A stretch of 6,745 nucleotides of DNA from an uncultured Bacteroidota bacterium (GTDB lineage Bacteria > Bacteroidota > Bacteroidia > NS11-12g > UBA9320), in assembly GCA_913056425.1 (NCBI GenBank), contig CAJXLR010000089.1, forward strand, positions 1-6,745, given 5' to 3'. This document shows, in pieces, positions 1 to 6,618 of the stretch. Each line of letters begins with the position of its first letter. Positions within the stretch are counted from its first letter, which is position 1. Both the position numbers and the translations under genes were made by a program. The notes beneath the pieces were generated by a model that was not told the origin of the DNA, did not search any database, and saw only the letters and a list, made by a program, of their open reading frames with translations.

Positions 1-9
1 ATTAAACTC

Positions 10-501
10 GTGAAGGGGTTCGCACTAACTGTTGTTTTGCTAGCAGCCCTAACGGCTCAAGGACAGCATTCTGTTTTGGTAACCAAGCGTAGTGGCAAGA
101 CCAAAGAAATAGACCTGTCATTGATTTACGGTGTCAAGTGGTGCAGCACCTACACCTTTGGAACTATAATTGAACGGACCGAAGAGAATCTTGTATTCGA
201 CACTTCTAATTTTGGAGACTCTAGTGCATTGGTTCAAGTTCCTTTAAGCAGCATCAACTGTCTCTATTTGTGCCCAAGGAATACCCCTTCCAAATGTGAA
301 AAATGGGAGGGTAATTATGCGCGAAACGATTTAAACATGAAACGCGTGGTTTCCGGTTTGTTCGCAACATCTTTCGTGTTCTACAATAAACCCAGGATTT
401 TCTCTGGATTTATTCTGGTTGAGGGAGCGATTCTTGGCATCATTGGAAGACATAACAGTGTAAAGCGAGTAAAAATTAAGAGCGGTTGGACGCTGACTTG
501 A
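10..501 (+). CDS. Unrecognised exported protein with Sec signal peptide; start uncertain
   Basis: I do not recognise this family. The frame is open to the left edge of the window, so the GTG at 10 is only the first usable start seen; an ATG start just upstream would add a few residues. From the GTG the product is 163 residues and opens with a Sec-type leader (K2, hydrophobic 4-15, probable cleavage after A16-Q17-G18). Residues about 20-85 look beta-rich and resemble, in general pattern only, small domains of the type 'K-x-G-K ... I ... IPLSxI'. The region about 112-146 has two hydrophobic stretches separated by the basic N126-K127-P128-R130 and could sit in a membrane. Cysteines are C45, C84, C88 and C96. 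A lipoprotein gene follows 32 bases downstream on the same strand with no terminator between, so cotranscription is plausible. The coding call is fairly safe; the function is unknown. Confidence 0.65.
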   Translation: MKGFALTVVLLAALTAQGQHSVLVTKRSGKTKEIDLSLIYGVKWCSTYTFGTIIERTEENLVFDTSNFGDSSALVQVPLSSINCLYLCPRNTPSKCEKWEGNYARNDLNMKRVVSGLFATSFVFYNKPRIFSGFILVEGAILGIIGRHNSVKRVKIKSGWTLT

Positions 502-533
502 AAATACTCGGTTTGTTTTTCCGTTAAAAAGAC

Positions 534-1094
534 ATGAAGCCACTGTTGTTCGTTTCACTTTTCTGCCTGATTTCTTGTCACTCTAACGACTCTGCAAATC
601 AAGACAGTTCAGCAAAAGAACTTTCTGAGATGGTTGTGAAACCACAATCTTGGAGTTACACCCGAGATTGGCGCTGTAGTGAAGGAAAATTTCAATGCTC
701 GACCAAGCTTTATTCAATAGAAGGAGTTGACACAGTTGTGTATGCAGAAGCCATGGTTTGGCGAGAAACTGACACCGTCTTGTCAAAGCGAGTAAGTATT
801 GACACTCTGCAATTCTTGATGCATCGATTTGCAAAATCCTCTGAACAAGACGCGTTTGACATTACTGGATACAGTGTAGCTGACATCATTCCTATGAGCG
901 GCATTCGGAATTACAATACATTCTATGTGTCGCAATTAACCCACCCTAACAAAGCAAATTTATACCTAGGCTTTGCCATCAAAGTATTTCACACAATACA
1001 GCGAGGAAAGGTTTGGTATTTCGGATGTAGCAGGGACTCGAGTCGTTACGCCAAAGCTAAAAAGGAATGCACTTTTGAAGAATTAAAGATCTAA
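534..1094 (+). CDS. Unrecognised lipoprotein, 186 aa
   Basis: The family is not recognised. The N-terminus is a textbook lipoprotein signal: K2, hydrophobic residues 4-13, and lipobox L12-I13-S14-C15, so signal peptidase II should leave a lipidated C15. The following residues (H-S-N-D-S) lack an obvious Bacteroidota surface-export signal of the K-(D/E)2 type, so an inner-leaflet location is the default inference. The mature part is a mixed alpha/beta domain with many Trp and Tyr residues and four cysteines (C48, C55, C165, C179) that could form disulfides outside the cytoplasm. The ATG at 534 is the only start that preserves the leader. It lies 32 bases after the preceding exported-protein gene, suggesting an operon. 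No terminator is visible after the stop. Confidence 0.75.
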   Translation: MKPLLFVSLFCLISCHSNDSANQDSSAKELSEMVVKPQSWSYTRDWRCSEGKFQCSTKLYSIEGVDTVVYAEAMVWRETDTVLSKRVSIDTLQFLMHRFAKSSEQDAFDITGYSVADIIPMSGIRNYNTFYVSQLTHPNKANLYLGFAIKVFHTIQRGKVWYFGCSRDSSRYAKAKKECTFEELKI

Positions 1095-1275
1095 AATAGC
1101 ACATGGTGAAGTATAGTGTAAGCTGGGAGGTCCGGGATTGAATTTGTTTTGAAAATTGTCGAGGGAATAGCACCAACCCCTCCCCATTTCTAAAGATAAC
1201 ACCCTTCTTTATTCTTCACACAAATGAATCTTCACAGGTTACTGTCCAACCTCCATACGTATCTTGCGTCAAAAT
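1095..1275. other. Spacer with no recognised gene or site
   Basis: This is 181 bases between the lipoprotein gene and the small membrane protein gene. A weak GAGGG/CCCTC pairing near 1160-1182 has an 11-12 base loop and no T-run, so it is not a terminator. I found no TTG/TAnnTTTG promoter pair. A short frame starting with ATG at 1224 runs through the region but is out of frame with the better candidate that follows. Confidence 0.4.
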
Positions 1276-1521
1276 ATGATCTCAGGTGTGTTACGGTTTT
1301 TGATTTGGTCCGCCATTCTTCTAACGTCGATCCTATCTGTATTAGAGGTGTTCCGTCTTTTAACCGATCTCTCTATTGTCTTTCACCGGGACTATATCAA
1401 ACCCAATATTGACTTTGTTTTACCCAGGGTTGGTTTAGTGGTTTGTGTTGTATTTTTAAACATGATAATTTGGAAACTCAAGCCAACATTCACCAAAATG
1501 CGAAATGAACTCACTCGTTGA
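1276..1521 (+). CDS. Small two-helix membrane protein, 81 aa
   Basis: No family is recognised. The ATG at 1276 gives 81 residues with two hydrophobic segments, about residues 4-24 and 47-66, joined by a short loop that carries charges (H37-R38-D39). The C-terminus is basic (K67, K69, K74, R76, R81). This is the layout of a small helical-hairpin inner-membrane protein. A TTG at 1264 in the same frame would add four polar residues, but ATG directly before the first helix is the simpler choice; the frame is closed by a TGA at 1225-1227. The stop lies 17 bases inside the following YdeI-family gene, so the two are probably translated from one message with coupling. The hydrophobic pattern supports coding, but the gene is short and has no known homologue that I can name. 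Confidence 0.55.
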   Translation: MISGVLRFLIWSAILLTSILSVLEVFRLLTDLSIVFHRDYIKPNIDFVLPRVGLVVCVVFLNMIIWKLKPTFTKMRNELTR

Positions 1522-2125
1522 CTTATATCTAAAAGAAGGTTGTGGGCGCTGCAACTTGTACCAAACGCCTAAATGCAAGGTGCATTTCTGGCAAGAGCCC
1601 ATGCTTGCGCTCCGAAACATCTTGTTGGATACTGAGCTCAAGGAAGAATTTAAATGGAGTCAGCCCTGTTACACATACAATGGGAAAAACGTAATGATGT
1701 TGACAGCATTTAATGATTTCTGTTGCATTGCGTTCTTTAAAGGATCTCTAATTAAAGACCCCAAAAATTTACTTGAATTTCCAGGTCCAAACTCGCAGAC
1801 ATCCAAACGATTAAATATCACTAATGACACACAAGTTATCGAGCTCGAGCCTCAAATTCGCGATTTCATTAAGCAGGCTATAGAATTGGAAAAATCGGGT
1901 GCATCGATTGAGTTGAAAAAGGTTCCCGAACCCATACCTAACGAGTTAATTGACGCTTTTAATGATAATCCAGAGCTTGAGACAGCGTTCTTTAACTTAA
2001 CTCCGGGCAGACAGCGTGGTTACATCATTCACTTCTCTCAGCCAAAACAATCCAAAACCCGACTATCCAGAATTACTAAAATGATTCCTAAAATAATGGA
2101 TGGCAAAGGTTTTCACGATCGATAG
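1505..2125 (+). CDS. YdeI/OmdA-family protein (DUF1801-like plus OmdA domain)
   Basis: This 206-residue protein matches the YdeI / 'YdeI or OmpD-associated' family. The first part (about residues 25-130) has the DUF1801/YdhG-like pattern: an ALRNILLD helix, then E48-F49-K50-W51, P54-C55-Y56, and a strand-rich core. The C-terminal OmdA part (about 140-206) carries the hallmark L165-T166-P167-G168-R169 and a basic helix ending K197-I-M-D-G. An N-terminal extension has C13-x2-C16-x7-C24, a form I associate with Bacteroidota members; those cysteines could bind a metal, but that is inference. The family is linked by name to bacteriocin or antimicrobial-peptide tolerance, yet no biochemical activity is established, and the product is predicted to be cytoplasmic because no leader is present. 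The ATG at 1505 overlaps the upstream membrane-protein gene by 17 bases. The stop codon abuts the stop of the convergent asparaginase gene. Confidence 0.88.
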   Translation: MNSLVDLYLKEGCGRCNLYQTPKCKVHFWQEPMLALRNILLDTELKEEFKWSQPCYTYNGKNVMMLTAFNDFCCIAFFKGSLIKDPKNLLEFPGPNSQTSKRLNITNDTQVIELEPQIRDFIKQAIELEKSGASIELKKVPEPIPNELIDAFNDNPELETAFFNLTPGRQRGYIIHFSQPKQSKTRLSRITKMIPKIMDGKGFHDR

Positions 2126-3106
2126 CTACTTGCTCATTTGGAAGGTGGAATCAAACACTTCATTAGCGCTTGTATCAGTTCGAGCGTACTGAAAACCGCT
2201 GTAAACACTGTATGCTCCGACCTCTCCGTTCTTGTTTAATGCTAAAAACCCGACTTGTAAATTATCTAAATCCTTGTGTTTCCGCACAAGCCTATGAATG
2301 GCCTCTTCACATGCAGCTTGAGGAGACAAACCCTGGCGCATTAACTCGACTATAATGCTAGATCCCGAGATTCGAATAACTGCTTCACCCAATCCGGTAG
2401 CGCACGCTGCACCAACCTCATTATCAACGAATAAGCCAGATCCAATTATTGGTGAATCACCAACTCTGCCATGCATTTTATATGCCCAGCCGCTTGTAGT
2501 ACATGCTCCAGACAAGTTTCCGTTTTTATCGAGCGCAAGCATCCCAATGGTGTCGTGATTTTCATGGTTGATCCCCGGTCGTTTTTCTTCTTGTTTCTGT
2601 TTCCAGTTCTCCCAAGCTTCTTTAGCCCCCGGTGTAAGTAGGTTCTTCCGTTCAAAACCTTGAGCTAACGCAAATTCTTGTGCTCCTTTTCCAACGAGTA
2701 AGACGTGAGGAGTCTCTTCCATCACTTTGCGTGCTACCGAAATCGGATTTTCAATTTCCTTTAAAAAGGCGACCGCACCGCATTCGTTTTTGTGATTCAT
2801 TATGCATGCATCAAGGGTAACATTACCCTCGCGATCGGGCAATCCACCCAAACCAACACTTCGATTACTGGCGTCTGATTCAGTTACCCGAACACCCCGT
2901 TCAACCGCGTCTAGCGCATTTCCTCCAGCATCTAATACATTCCAAGCTTGTTGATTCGCCGCAAAACCATGACGCCAAGTTGAAATGACTATTGGCTTGT
3001 TTTGAATAGCCTGCGTTGCGTTAGTGGTTCGCGAATTGGCGCTCTTCGGAAATAAAAATCCGGCTGAAGCAAGTCCCGTTAAGTTGAGAAATCGTCTGCG
3101 TTTCAT
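2126..3106 (-). CDS. Glycosylasparaginase (N4-(beta-N-acetylglucosaminyl)-L-asparaginase), Tat-exported precursor
   Basis: This is an N-terminal-nucleophile hydrolase that cleaves the GlcNAc-Asn bond of Asn-linked glycopeptides, releasing aspartate. The 326-residue precursor begins with a twin-arginine leader (K2-R3-R4-R5-F6-L7-N8, then a mild hydrophobic stretch to about residue 25), so periplasmic export is predicted. W44 sits in the conserved S-T-W near the substrate pocket. The autoproteolysis site is H184-D185-T186; cleavage before T186 would give an alpha chain and a beta chain starting with the nucleophile Thr. Counting from the Flavobacterium enzyme's Thr152, the companion residues fall at the expected spacing: T204 (Thr170), R214 (Arg180), D217 (Asp183) and G238 (Gly204). 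All key residues are present, so it should be active. The nearest upstream gene is divergent, 31 bases away. A general isoaspartyl-peptidase role is less likely given the W44 and H-D-T context. Confidence 0.95.
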   Translation of the reverse strand: MKRRRFLNLTGLASAGFLFPKSANSRTTNATQAIQNKPIVISTWRHGFAANQQAWNVLDAGGNALDAVERGVRVTESDASNRSVGLGGLPDREGNVTLDACIMNHKNECGAVAFLKEIENPISVARKVMEETPHVLLVGKGAQEFALAQGFERKNLLTPGAKEAWENWKQKQEEKRPGINHENHDTIGMLALDKNGNLSGACTTSGWAYKMHGRVGDSPIIGSGLFVDNEVGAACATGLGEAVIRISGSSIIVELMRQGLSPQAACEEAIHRLVRKHKDLDNLQVGFLALNKNGEVGAYSVYSGFQYARTDTSANEVFDSTFQMSK

Positions 3107-3110
3107 GTTC

Positions 3111-3130
3111 TAAAATTAGCTTAAATTAGG
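3111..3130. repeat. Tandem 10-bp direct repeat in a divergent intergenic region
   Basis: Two near-identical units, TAAAATTAGC and TTAAATTAGG, lie end to end and share the core AAATTAG (3113-3119 and 3123-3129). They fill most of the 31 bases between the divergent starts of the asparaginase gene and an exported-protein gene. A spacing of one helical turn would place both units on the same DNA face, as in some operators. The sequence is AT-rich and short, so chance is a real alternative; regulatory function is inference. Confidence 0.3.
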
Positions 3131-3137
3131 ATAATCT

Positions 3138-3803
3138 ATGAAAGACATAATCTGCACCTATCTTAAGCGATGCAACTTAGCTTTGATTTCAGCTTTATTC
3201 TGTTTTTCGACCGTGAGTGGTCAGGATTTAGATGGTTATACAGGCCGTTGGGTGGTAATGACTCGAGATGGATATAGCATGTTTGAGTTATCTCGAGATT
3301 CTATTAAAGTATTTGAAGGTCGCGGATATGATACGACGACCTTTACGTTGGATCATGCTGCTCATATAGACAGTTTGATACTTGGTGCATCATCACTCAC
3401 CATTCAAGTTGGTTCGCTAAAAGAACCATTTTCAATCACCTTTAAACCGGTTAATACCCAAACAGGTAAGAGTTTGTTGATGAGTGGTAAGGATATGAGT
3501 GACACGATGAGTTATTGTGAGACAGAGCTGCTCTCTATGGACCAAGTTAGGCGTTTAAATGAACTGACGAGTTTAAACGAGATGTCCCCTTCAGATTTGC
3601 AAACAATTATTGAGGATGTCCAATCTCTTCGAAACGTTCCTTGTAAACTTCAATCATCACGAGATCTCGAGCCAAGGGTTCGATCTATCATAAAACAACA
3701 TGGCTATGACCCAAGATTTCCATTGAATGAATTGGGTAACCTAGTAATACACCTGAAGGACAACCCGCTATCTAAGGAACTTTACATCGATGTATTCGAA
3801 TAA
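3138..3803 (+). CDS. Unrecognised exported protein, 221 aa
   Basis: I cannot place this protein in a family. The N-terminus is a Sec leader with basic K10-R11, hydrophobic residues 13-25 and probable cleavage after V26-S27-G28, leaving Q29 at the mature end. C22 is not in a lipobox context. Residues about 30-105 look like a run of beta strands (starting G36-R37-W38-V39-V40), vaguely like small beta-barrel or lipocalin-like domains; residues about 130-200 look helical and charged. The mature part has two cysteines, C127 and C169. The ATG at 3138 preserves the leader and stands 31 bases from the divergent asparaginase start. No terminator follows, and katG starts 139 bases downstream, so some readthrough into katG is possible, although katG has its own candidate operator. 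Confidence 0.75.
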   Translation: MKDIICTYLKRCNLALISALFCFSTVSGQDLDGYTGRWVVMTRDGYSMFELSRDSIKVFEGRGYDTTTFTLDHAAHIDSLILGASSLTIQVGSLKEPFSITFKPVNTQTGKSLLMSGKDMSDTMSYCETELLSMDQVRRLNELTSLNEMSPSDLQTIIEDVQSLRNVPCKLQSSRDLEPRVRSIIKQHGYDPRFPLNELGNLVIHLKDNPLSKELYIDVFE

Positions 3804-3844
3804 TCAATTCTGACTAAGCATGAAGTAATGTCTCGTGTATGGCT

Positions 3845-3859
3845 ATAGCTAACAACTAT
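3845..3859. promoter_or_regulatory. OxyR-type half-operator upstream of katG
   Basis: ATAGCTAACAACTAT matches the published OxyR half-site pattern ATAG-n-t-nnn-a-n-CTAT at every specified base. It ends 83 bases before the katG start codon, the location expected for a peroxide-responsive activator. A complete OxyR tetramer site would need a second copy after seven bases; the expected ATAG there reads TGGA, although a CTAT recurs at 3873-3876. No oxyR gene is in the window. The assignment rests on sequence match plus the target gene's function. Confidence 0.5.
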
Positions 3860-3942
3860 CGCAACATGGAAACTATCGATTTTTCTGATGGTGTCTTGTT
3901 TGGTAACTTGCGCCCAATGAACCCGAAATAAAAAAGAAAAGT

Positions 3943-6213
3943 ATGAAAAAGTTGTACATCGTGGCCGGCGTTCTAATCGCCCTTGCAGGCTGCGGAAAAC
4001 AGGAAAACACAGAGCACACTGGTGGTGATACCGGAGGAAAATGTCCCGTTAATCACGGTGCAGGCAATCATGCCAGCATGGATGGTTTTACTAACCGAGA
4101 TTGGTGGCCAAACCAACTTGATCTAAGCGTTTTGAGACAACATTCTGAGTTGTCAGACCCTCTAGATGAGTCCTTCAATTACGAAGATGCTTTTAACAGC
4201 TTGGATTACAACGGTTTAAAAGAAGACATCAAGAAGGTCCTTACCGACTCGAAAGACTGGTGGCCGGCGGATTATGGAAACTATGGCCCACTTTTTATCC
4301 GAATGGCATGGCATAGCGCTGGTACATACAGAACCGGTGATGGTCGTGGCGGATCTCGAGAGGGTCAGCAACGTTTTGCCCCTATTAATAGCTGGCCTGA
4401 CAACGCCAACCTCGACAAAGCAAGACGATTATTATGGCCGGTGAAACAGAAATACGGTCAAAAAATCTCTTGGGCAGATTTGATGGTACTTGCCGGAAAC
4501 GTTGCTCTTGAGTCAATGGGCTTCGAGACCATCGGTTTCGCAGGTGGCCGAACGGACGTTTGGGAACCAGCAAGCAATGTATACTGGGGACCTGAGTCCA
4601 AATGGTTGGACGACAAACGATATGAAGGTGATCGCGAACTAGAGAAACCATTGGCGGCTGTTCAAATGGGTCTTATTTATGTGAACCCGGAAGGCCCAAA
4701 TGGTGATCCAGACCCTGTGAAAGCAGCTAAAGACATCCGCGAAACTTTCGGTCGGATGGGTATGAACGACGAAGAAACAGTAGCCCTTATTGCAGGCGGT
4801 CACACCTTGGGTAAAACGCACGGTATGGCACCAACTTCTCACATGGGTTCTGAGCCGGAAGCAGCACCAATTGAGGAGCAAGGATTTGGTTGGAAAAGTG
4901 ATTACGGAACCGGAAAAGGTAAAGATGCTACCACATCAGGCTTGGAGGTTATCTGGACCAAAACTCCAACCGAGTGGAGCCACGGATTTTTCAAGGCTTT
5001 GTTTGCTCACGAATGGGAGTTGACAAAAAGCCCGGGTGGCGCTCACCAATGGGTAGCAAAGGATGCGGATGAGGTTGTACCGGATGCTTTTGATGAAGAC
5101 AAAAAGCACAAACCAACAATGCTAACCACAGACTTGTCTCTTCGATTTGATCCGGAATTTGAAAAGATTTCCCGTCGATTCTTAGATAACCCAGAAGAAT
5201 TCAACCTAGCGTTTGCTCGAGCGTGGTTTAAACTTACACACCGCGACATGGGCCCTAAATCAACATACATCGGTCCGGAAATCCCTAAAGACGATTTCAT
5301 CTGGCAAGACCCAATTCCGGCGGTTGATCACAAATTGGTTAGCGCTGCTGATATTACCAAGCTGAAAAAAGAAATCCTGAATAGTGGGTTGACAACCAAT
5401 GAATTGGTTACTACAGCATGGGCTTCAGCTTCTACGTTCCGAATTTCGGACCGCCGTGGTGGTGCGAATGGTGCCCGAATCCGATTGGAGCCAATGAAAA
5501 ATTGGGAGGTGAATAACCCAAGTCAACTAAGCAAAGTACTTGCGAAATACGAGGAGATTCAAACTGCTTTCAACGAGTCTGCCACAGGTGGTAAAAAGAT
5601 ATCCATGGCCGACCTGATCGTTCTGGGTGGTTGTGCAGCGGTGGAAGATGCAGCAAAAAAAGCAGGCCACAGTGTTTCTGTTCCATTTACACCTGGTAGA
5701 ATGGATGCGAACCAAGAGCAAACCGATGCGGAATCTTTTGCGGTACTAGAGCCAATGGGAGATGGTTTCAGAAACTACTTGAAGACCAAATACATGTTAA
5801 CAACTGAAGAGTTGTTGGTAGACAAAGCACAGTTGCTTACGATAACCGCTCCCGAAATGACTGTTTTAGTTGGAGGTATGAGGGCGCTTGGCGCCAACTA
5901 CGACAACTCGAAAACAGGTATTTTCACAGACAAACCGGGAACACTTACCAATGACTTCTTTGTAAACCTATTGGACATGGGAGTTGCCTGGGAGCCAGCG
6001 TCTGAAGACAAAGAAAGCTTCAACGGACGCGATCGCTCAACAGGTGATGTTAAGTGGACTGCGAGTCGTGCCGACTTAATTTTCGGATCAAACTCTGAGT
6101 TAAGAGCAATTGCAGAGGTATATGCATCTGAAGATTCAAAAGAAAAATTTGTACAAGACTTTGTCGCAGCGTGGACGAAGGTTATGAACCTTGATCGCTT
6201 CGACCTCAAATAA
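3943..6213 (+). CDS. katG: Catalase-peroxidase KatG with lipoprotein signal peptide
   Basis: This is a heme enzyme that removes hydrogen peroxide by catalase and peroxidase reactions. At 756 residues it is complete: N-terminal active heme-peroxidase domain (about 50-440) and C-terminal inactive duplicate (about 465-750). Distal residues are R120, W123 and H124; proximal residues are H287, W338 and D397. The KatG-specific Trp-Tyr-Met adduct residues are W123, Y246 and M272, the mobile Arg is R434, the access-channel Asp is D153, and S332 corresponds to Ser315 of the M. tuberculosis enzyme. The unusual part is the start: K2-K3, hydrophobic 4-15, lipobox L14-A15-G16-C17, then a polar Gly/Thr linker before the normal KatG start G32-K33-C34-P35-V36. 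It should therefore be a lipid-anchored envelope protein, not a cytoplasmic one. After C17 the G-K-Q-E-N only loosely resembles a Bacteroidota surface-export signal. The leader before ATG 3943 is A-rich. A candidate OxyR site lies upstream and a strong terminator downstream, so it is probably a single-gene unit. Confidence 0.98.
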   Translation: MKKLYIVAGVLIALAGCGKQENTEHTGGDTGGKCPVNHGAGNHASMDGFTNRDWWPNQLDLSVLRQHSELSDPLDESFNYEDAFNSLDYNGLKEDIKKVLTDSKDWWPADYGNYGPLFIRMAWHSAGTYRTGDGRGGSREGQQRFAPINSWPDNANLDKARRLLWPVKQKYGQKISWADLMVLAGNVALESMGFETIGFAGGRTDVWEPASNVYWGPESKWLDDKRYEGDRELEKPLAAVQMGLIYVNPEGPNGDPDPVKAAKDIRETFGRMGMNDEETVALIAGGHTLGKTHGMAPTSHMGSEPEAAPIEEQGFGWKSDYGTGKGKDATTSGLEVIWTKTPTEWSHGFFKALFAHEWELTKSPGGAHQWVAKDADEVVPDAFDEDKKHKPTMLTTDLSLRFDPEFEKISRRFLDNPEEFNLAFARAWFKLTHRDMGPKSTYIGPEIPKDDFIWQDPIPAVDHKLVSAADITKLKKEILNSGLTTNELVTTAWASASTFRISDRRGGANGARIRLEPMKNWEVNNPSQLSKVLAKYEEIQTAFNESATGGKKISMADLIVLGGCAAVEDAAKKAGHSVSVPFTPGRMDANQEQTDAESFAVLEPMGDGFRNYLKTKYMLTTEELLVDKAQLLTITAPEMTVLVGGMRALGANYDNSKTGIFTDKPGTLTNDFFVNLLDMGVAWEPASEDKESFNGRDRSTGDVKWTASRADLIFGSNSELRAIAEVYASEDSKEKFVQDFVAAWTKVMNLDRFDLK

Positions 6214-6233
6214 CTAGTTTTAAGATTACAGAG

Positions 6234-6260
6234 AAGCCGGCCGTGTGCCGGCTTTTTTGT
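6234..6260 (+). terminator. Intrinsic terminator of katG
   Basis: A perfect 7-bp GC-rich stem, AGCCGGC (6235-6241) with GCCGGCT (6247-6253), closes a five-base loop CGTGT and runs into six Ts (6253-6258). A6234 can pair with T6254 to extend the stem. It begins 21 bases after the katG stop codon and separates katG from the helicase transcription unit. Confidence 0.9.
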
Positions 6261-6288
6261 TGCTGAACACTCATAAGTTTAATGTGGA

Positions 6289-6317
6289 TTGCGTAGTGTA
6301 AACTGTAACTACCTTTG
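6289..6317 (+). promoter_or_regulatory. Bacteroidota-type primary sigma promoter for the helicase gene
   Basis: TTG at 6289-6291 and TACCTTTG at 6310-6317 are separated by 18 bases. This fits the Bacteroidota -33/-7 consensus (TTG, about 17-23 bases, TAnnTTTG) at every specified base. Transcription would start a few bases after 6317, giving a leader of roughly 50 bases before the ATG at 6373. It is the best promoter match I found in the window. Confidence 0.65.
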
Positions 6318-6372
6318 GCACTTCAGTGGCGCCGGAACAATTCGATTCTACTGTAGCGCCTAATTCAACTAA

Positions 6373-6603
6373 ATGACATTTAACGACTTAAACCTCTCCA
6401 AGCCTTTGCTTGACGCAATCGCTGAAGCTGGATACACCCATCCTACCGACATACAAAAAAATGCAATACCACTTGTGCTCAATGGTCACGACATCATTGG
6501 TAGTGCTCAAACCGGTACTGGAAAAACAGCCGCTTTTTCGGTGCCAATCATTCAACTGCTCGCCGGAGAAACAACAAATAAAATCGAAGTACTTGTTGAA
6601 TAG
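6373..6603 (+). pseudogene. Truncated RhlE-type DEAD-box RNA helicase, N-terminal fragment
   Basis: The 76 codons encode the start of an ATP-dependent RNA helicase of the RhlE group. F3, the Q motif (G20-Y21-T22-x-P24-T25-x-I27-Q28) and Walker A (A45-Q46-T47-G48-T49-G50-K51-T52) are intact. After I71-E72-V73-L74-V75 the family continues with L-T-P-T-R-E-L-A (motif Ia), but here the frame reads E76 and then TAG at 6601-6603, immediately followed by TAA. Motif Ia, DEAD, SAT and the whole second RecA domain are missing (full-length proteins are about 380-450 residues), so the fragment cannot be a working helicase. The join is near 6597. No helicase sequence is visible in the remaining 142 bases, which favours an insertion, rearrangement or assembly join over a point mutation. 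The intact upstream promoter suggests recent disruption. Confidence 0.8.
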
Positions 6604-6618
6604 TAAATTATGATTATC

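Noticed and set aside
1160..1185. GAGGG/CCCTC inverted pair in the spacer after the lipoprotein gene
   Set aside because: It has a five-base stem, a long loop and no following T-run, so it is not a credible terminator.
1224..1412. A 62-residue frame starting with ATG at 1224, overlapping the small membrane protein gene
   Set aside because: It is out of frame with the two-helix protein, has no coherent hydrophobic or domain pattern, and ends without relation to the next gene. The overlapping frame has a clear helical-hairpin pattern and joins the following gene.
3882..3911. Candidate katG promoter with TAACTTG at 3904-3910
   Set aside because: It only partly matches TAnnTTTG and there is no TTG at the right spacing upstream; it is mentioned only as a weak candidate for an activator-dependent promoter.
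5898..6209. A 103-residue - strand frame within the end of katG
   Set aside because: It lies wholly opposite highly conserved katG codons and shows no domain or leader; it is an antisense shadow.
6324..6360. GGCGC (6328-6332) and GCGCC (6356-6360) in the helicase leader, with an alternative CAGT/ACTG pairing
   Set aside because: The stems are four to five bases with loops of more than 20 bases, and they are mutually exclusive. This is too weak to call an RNA switch without conservation data.
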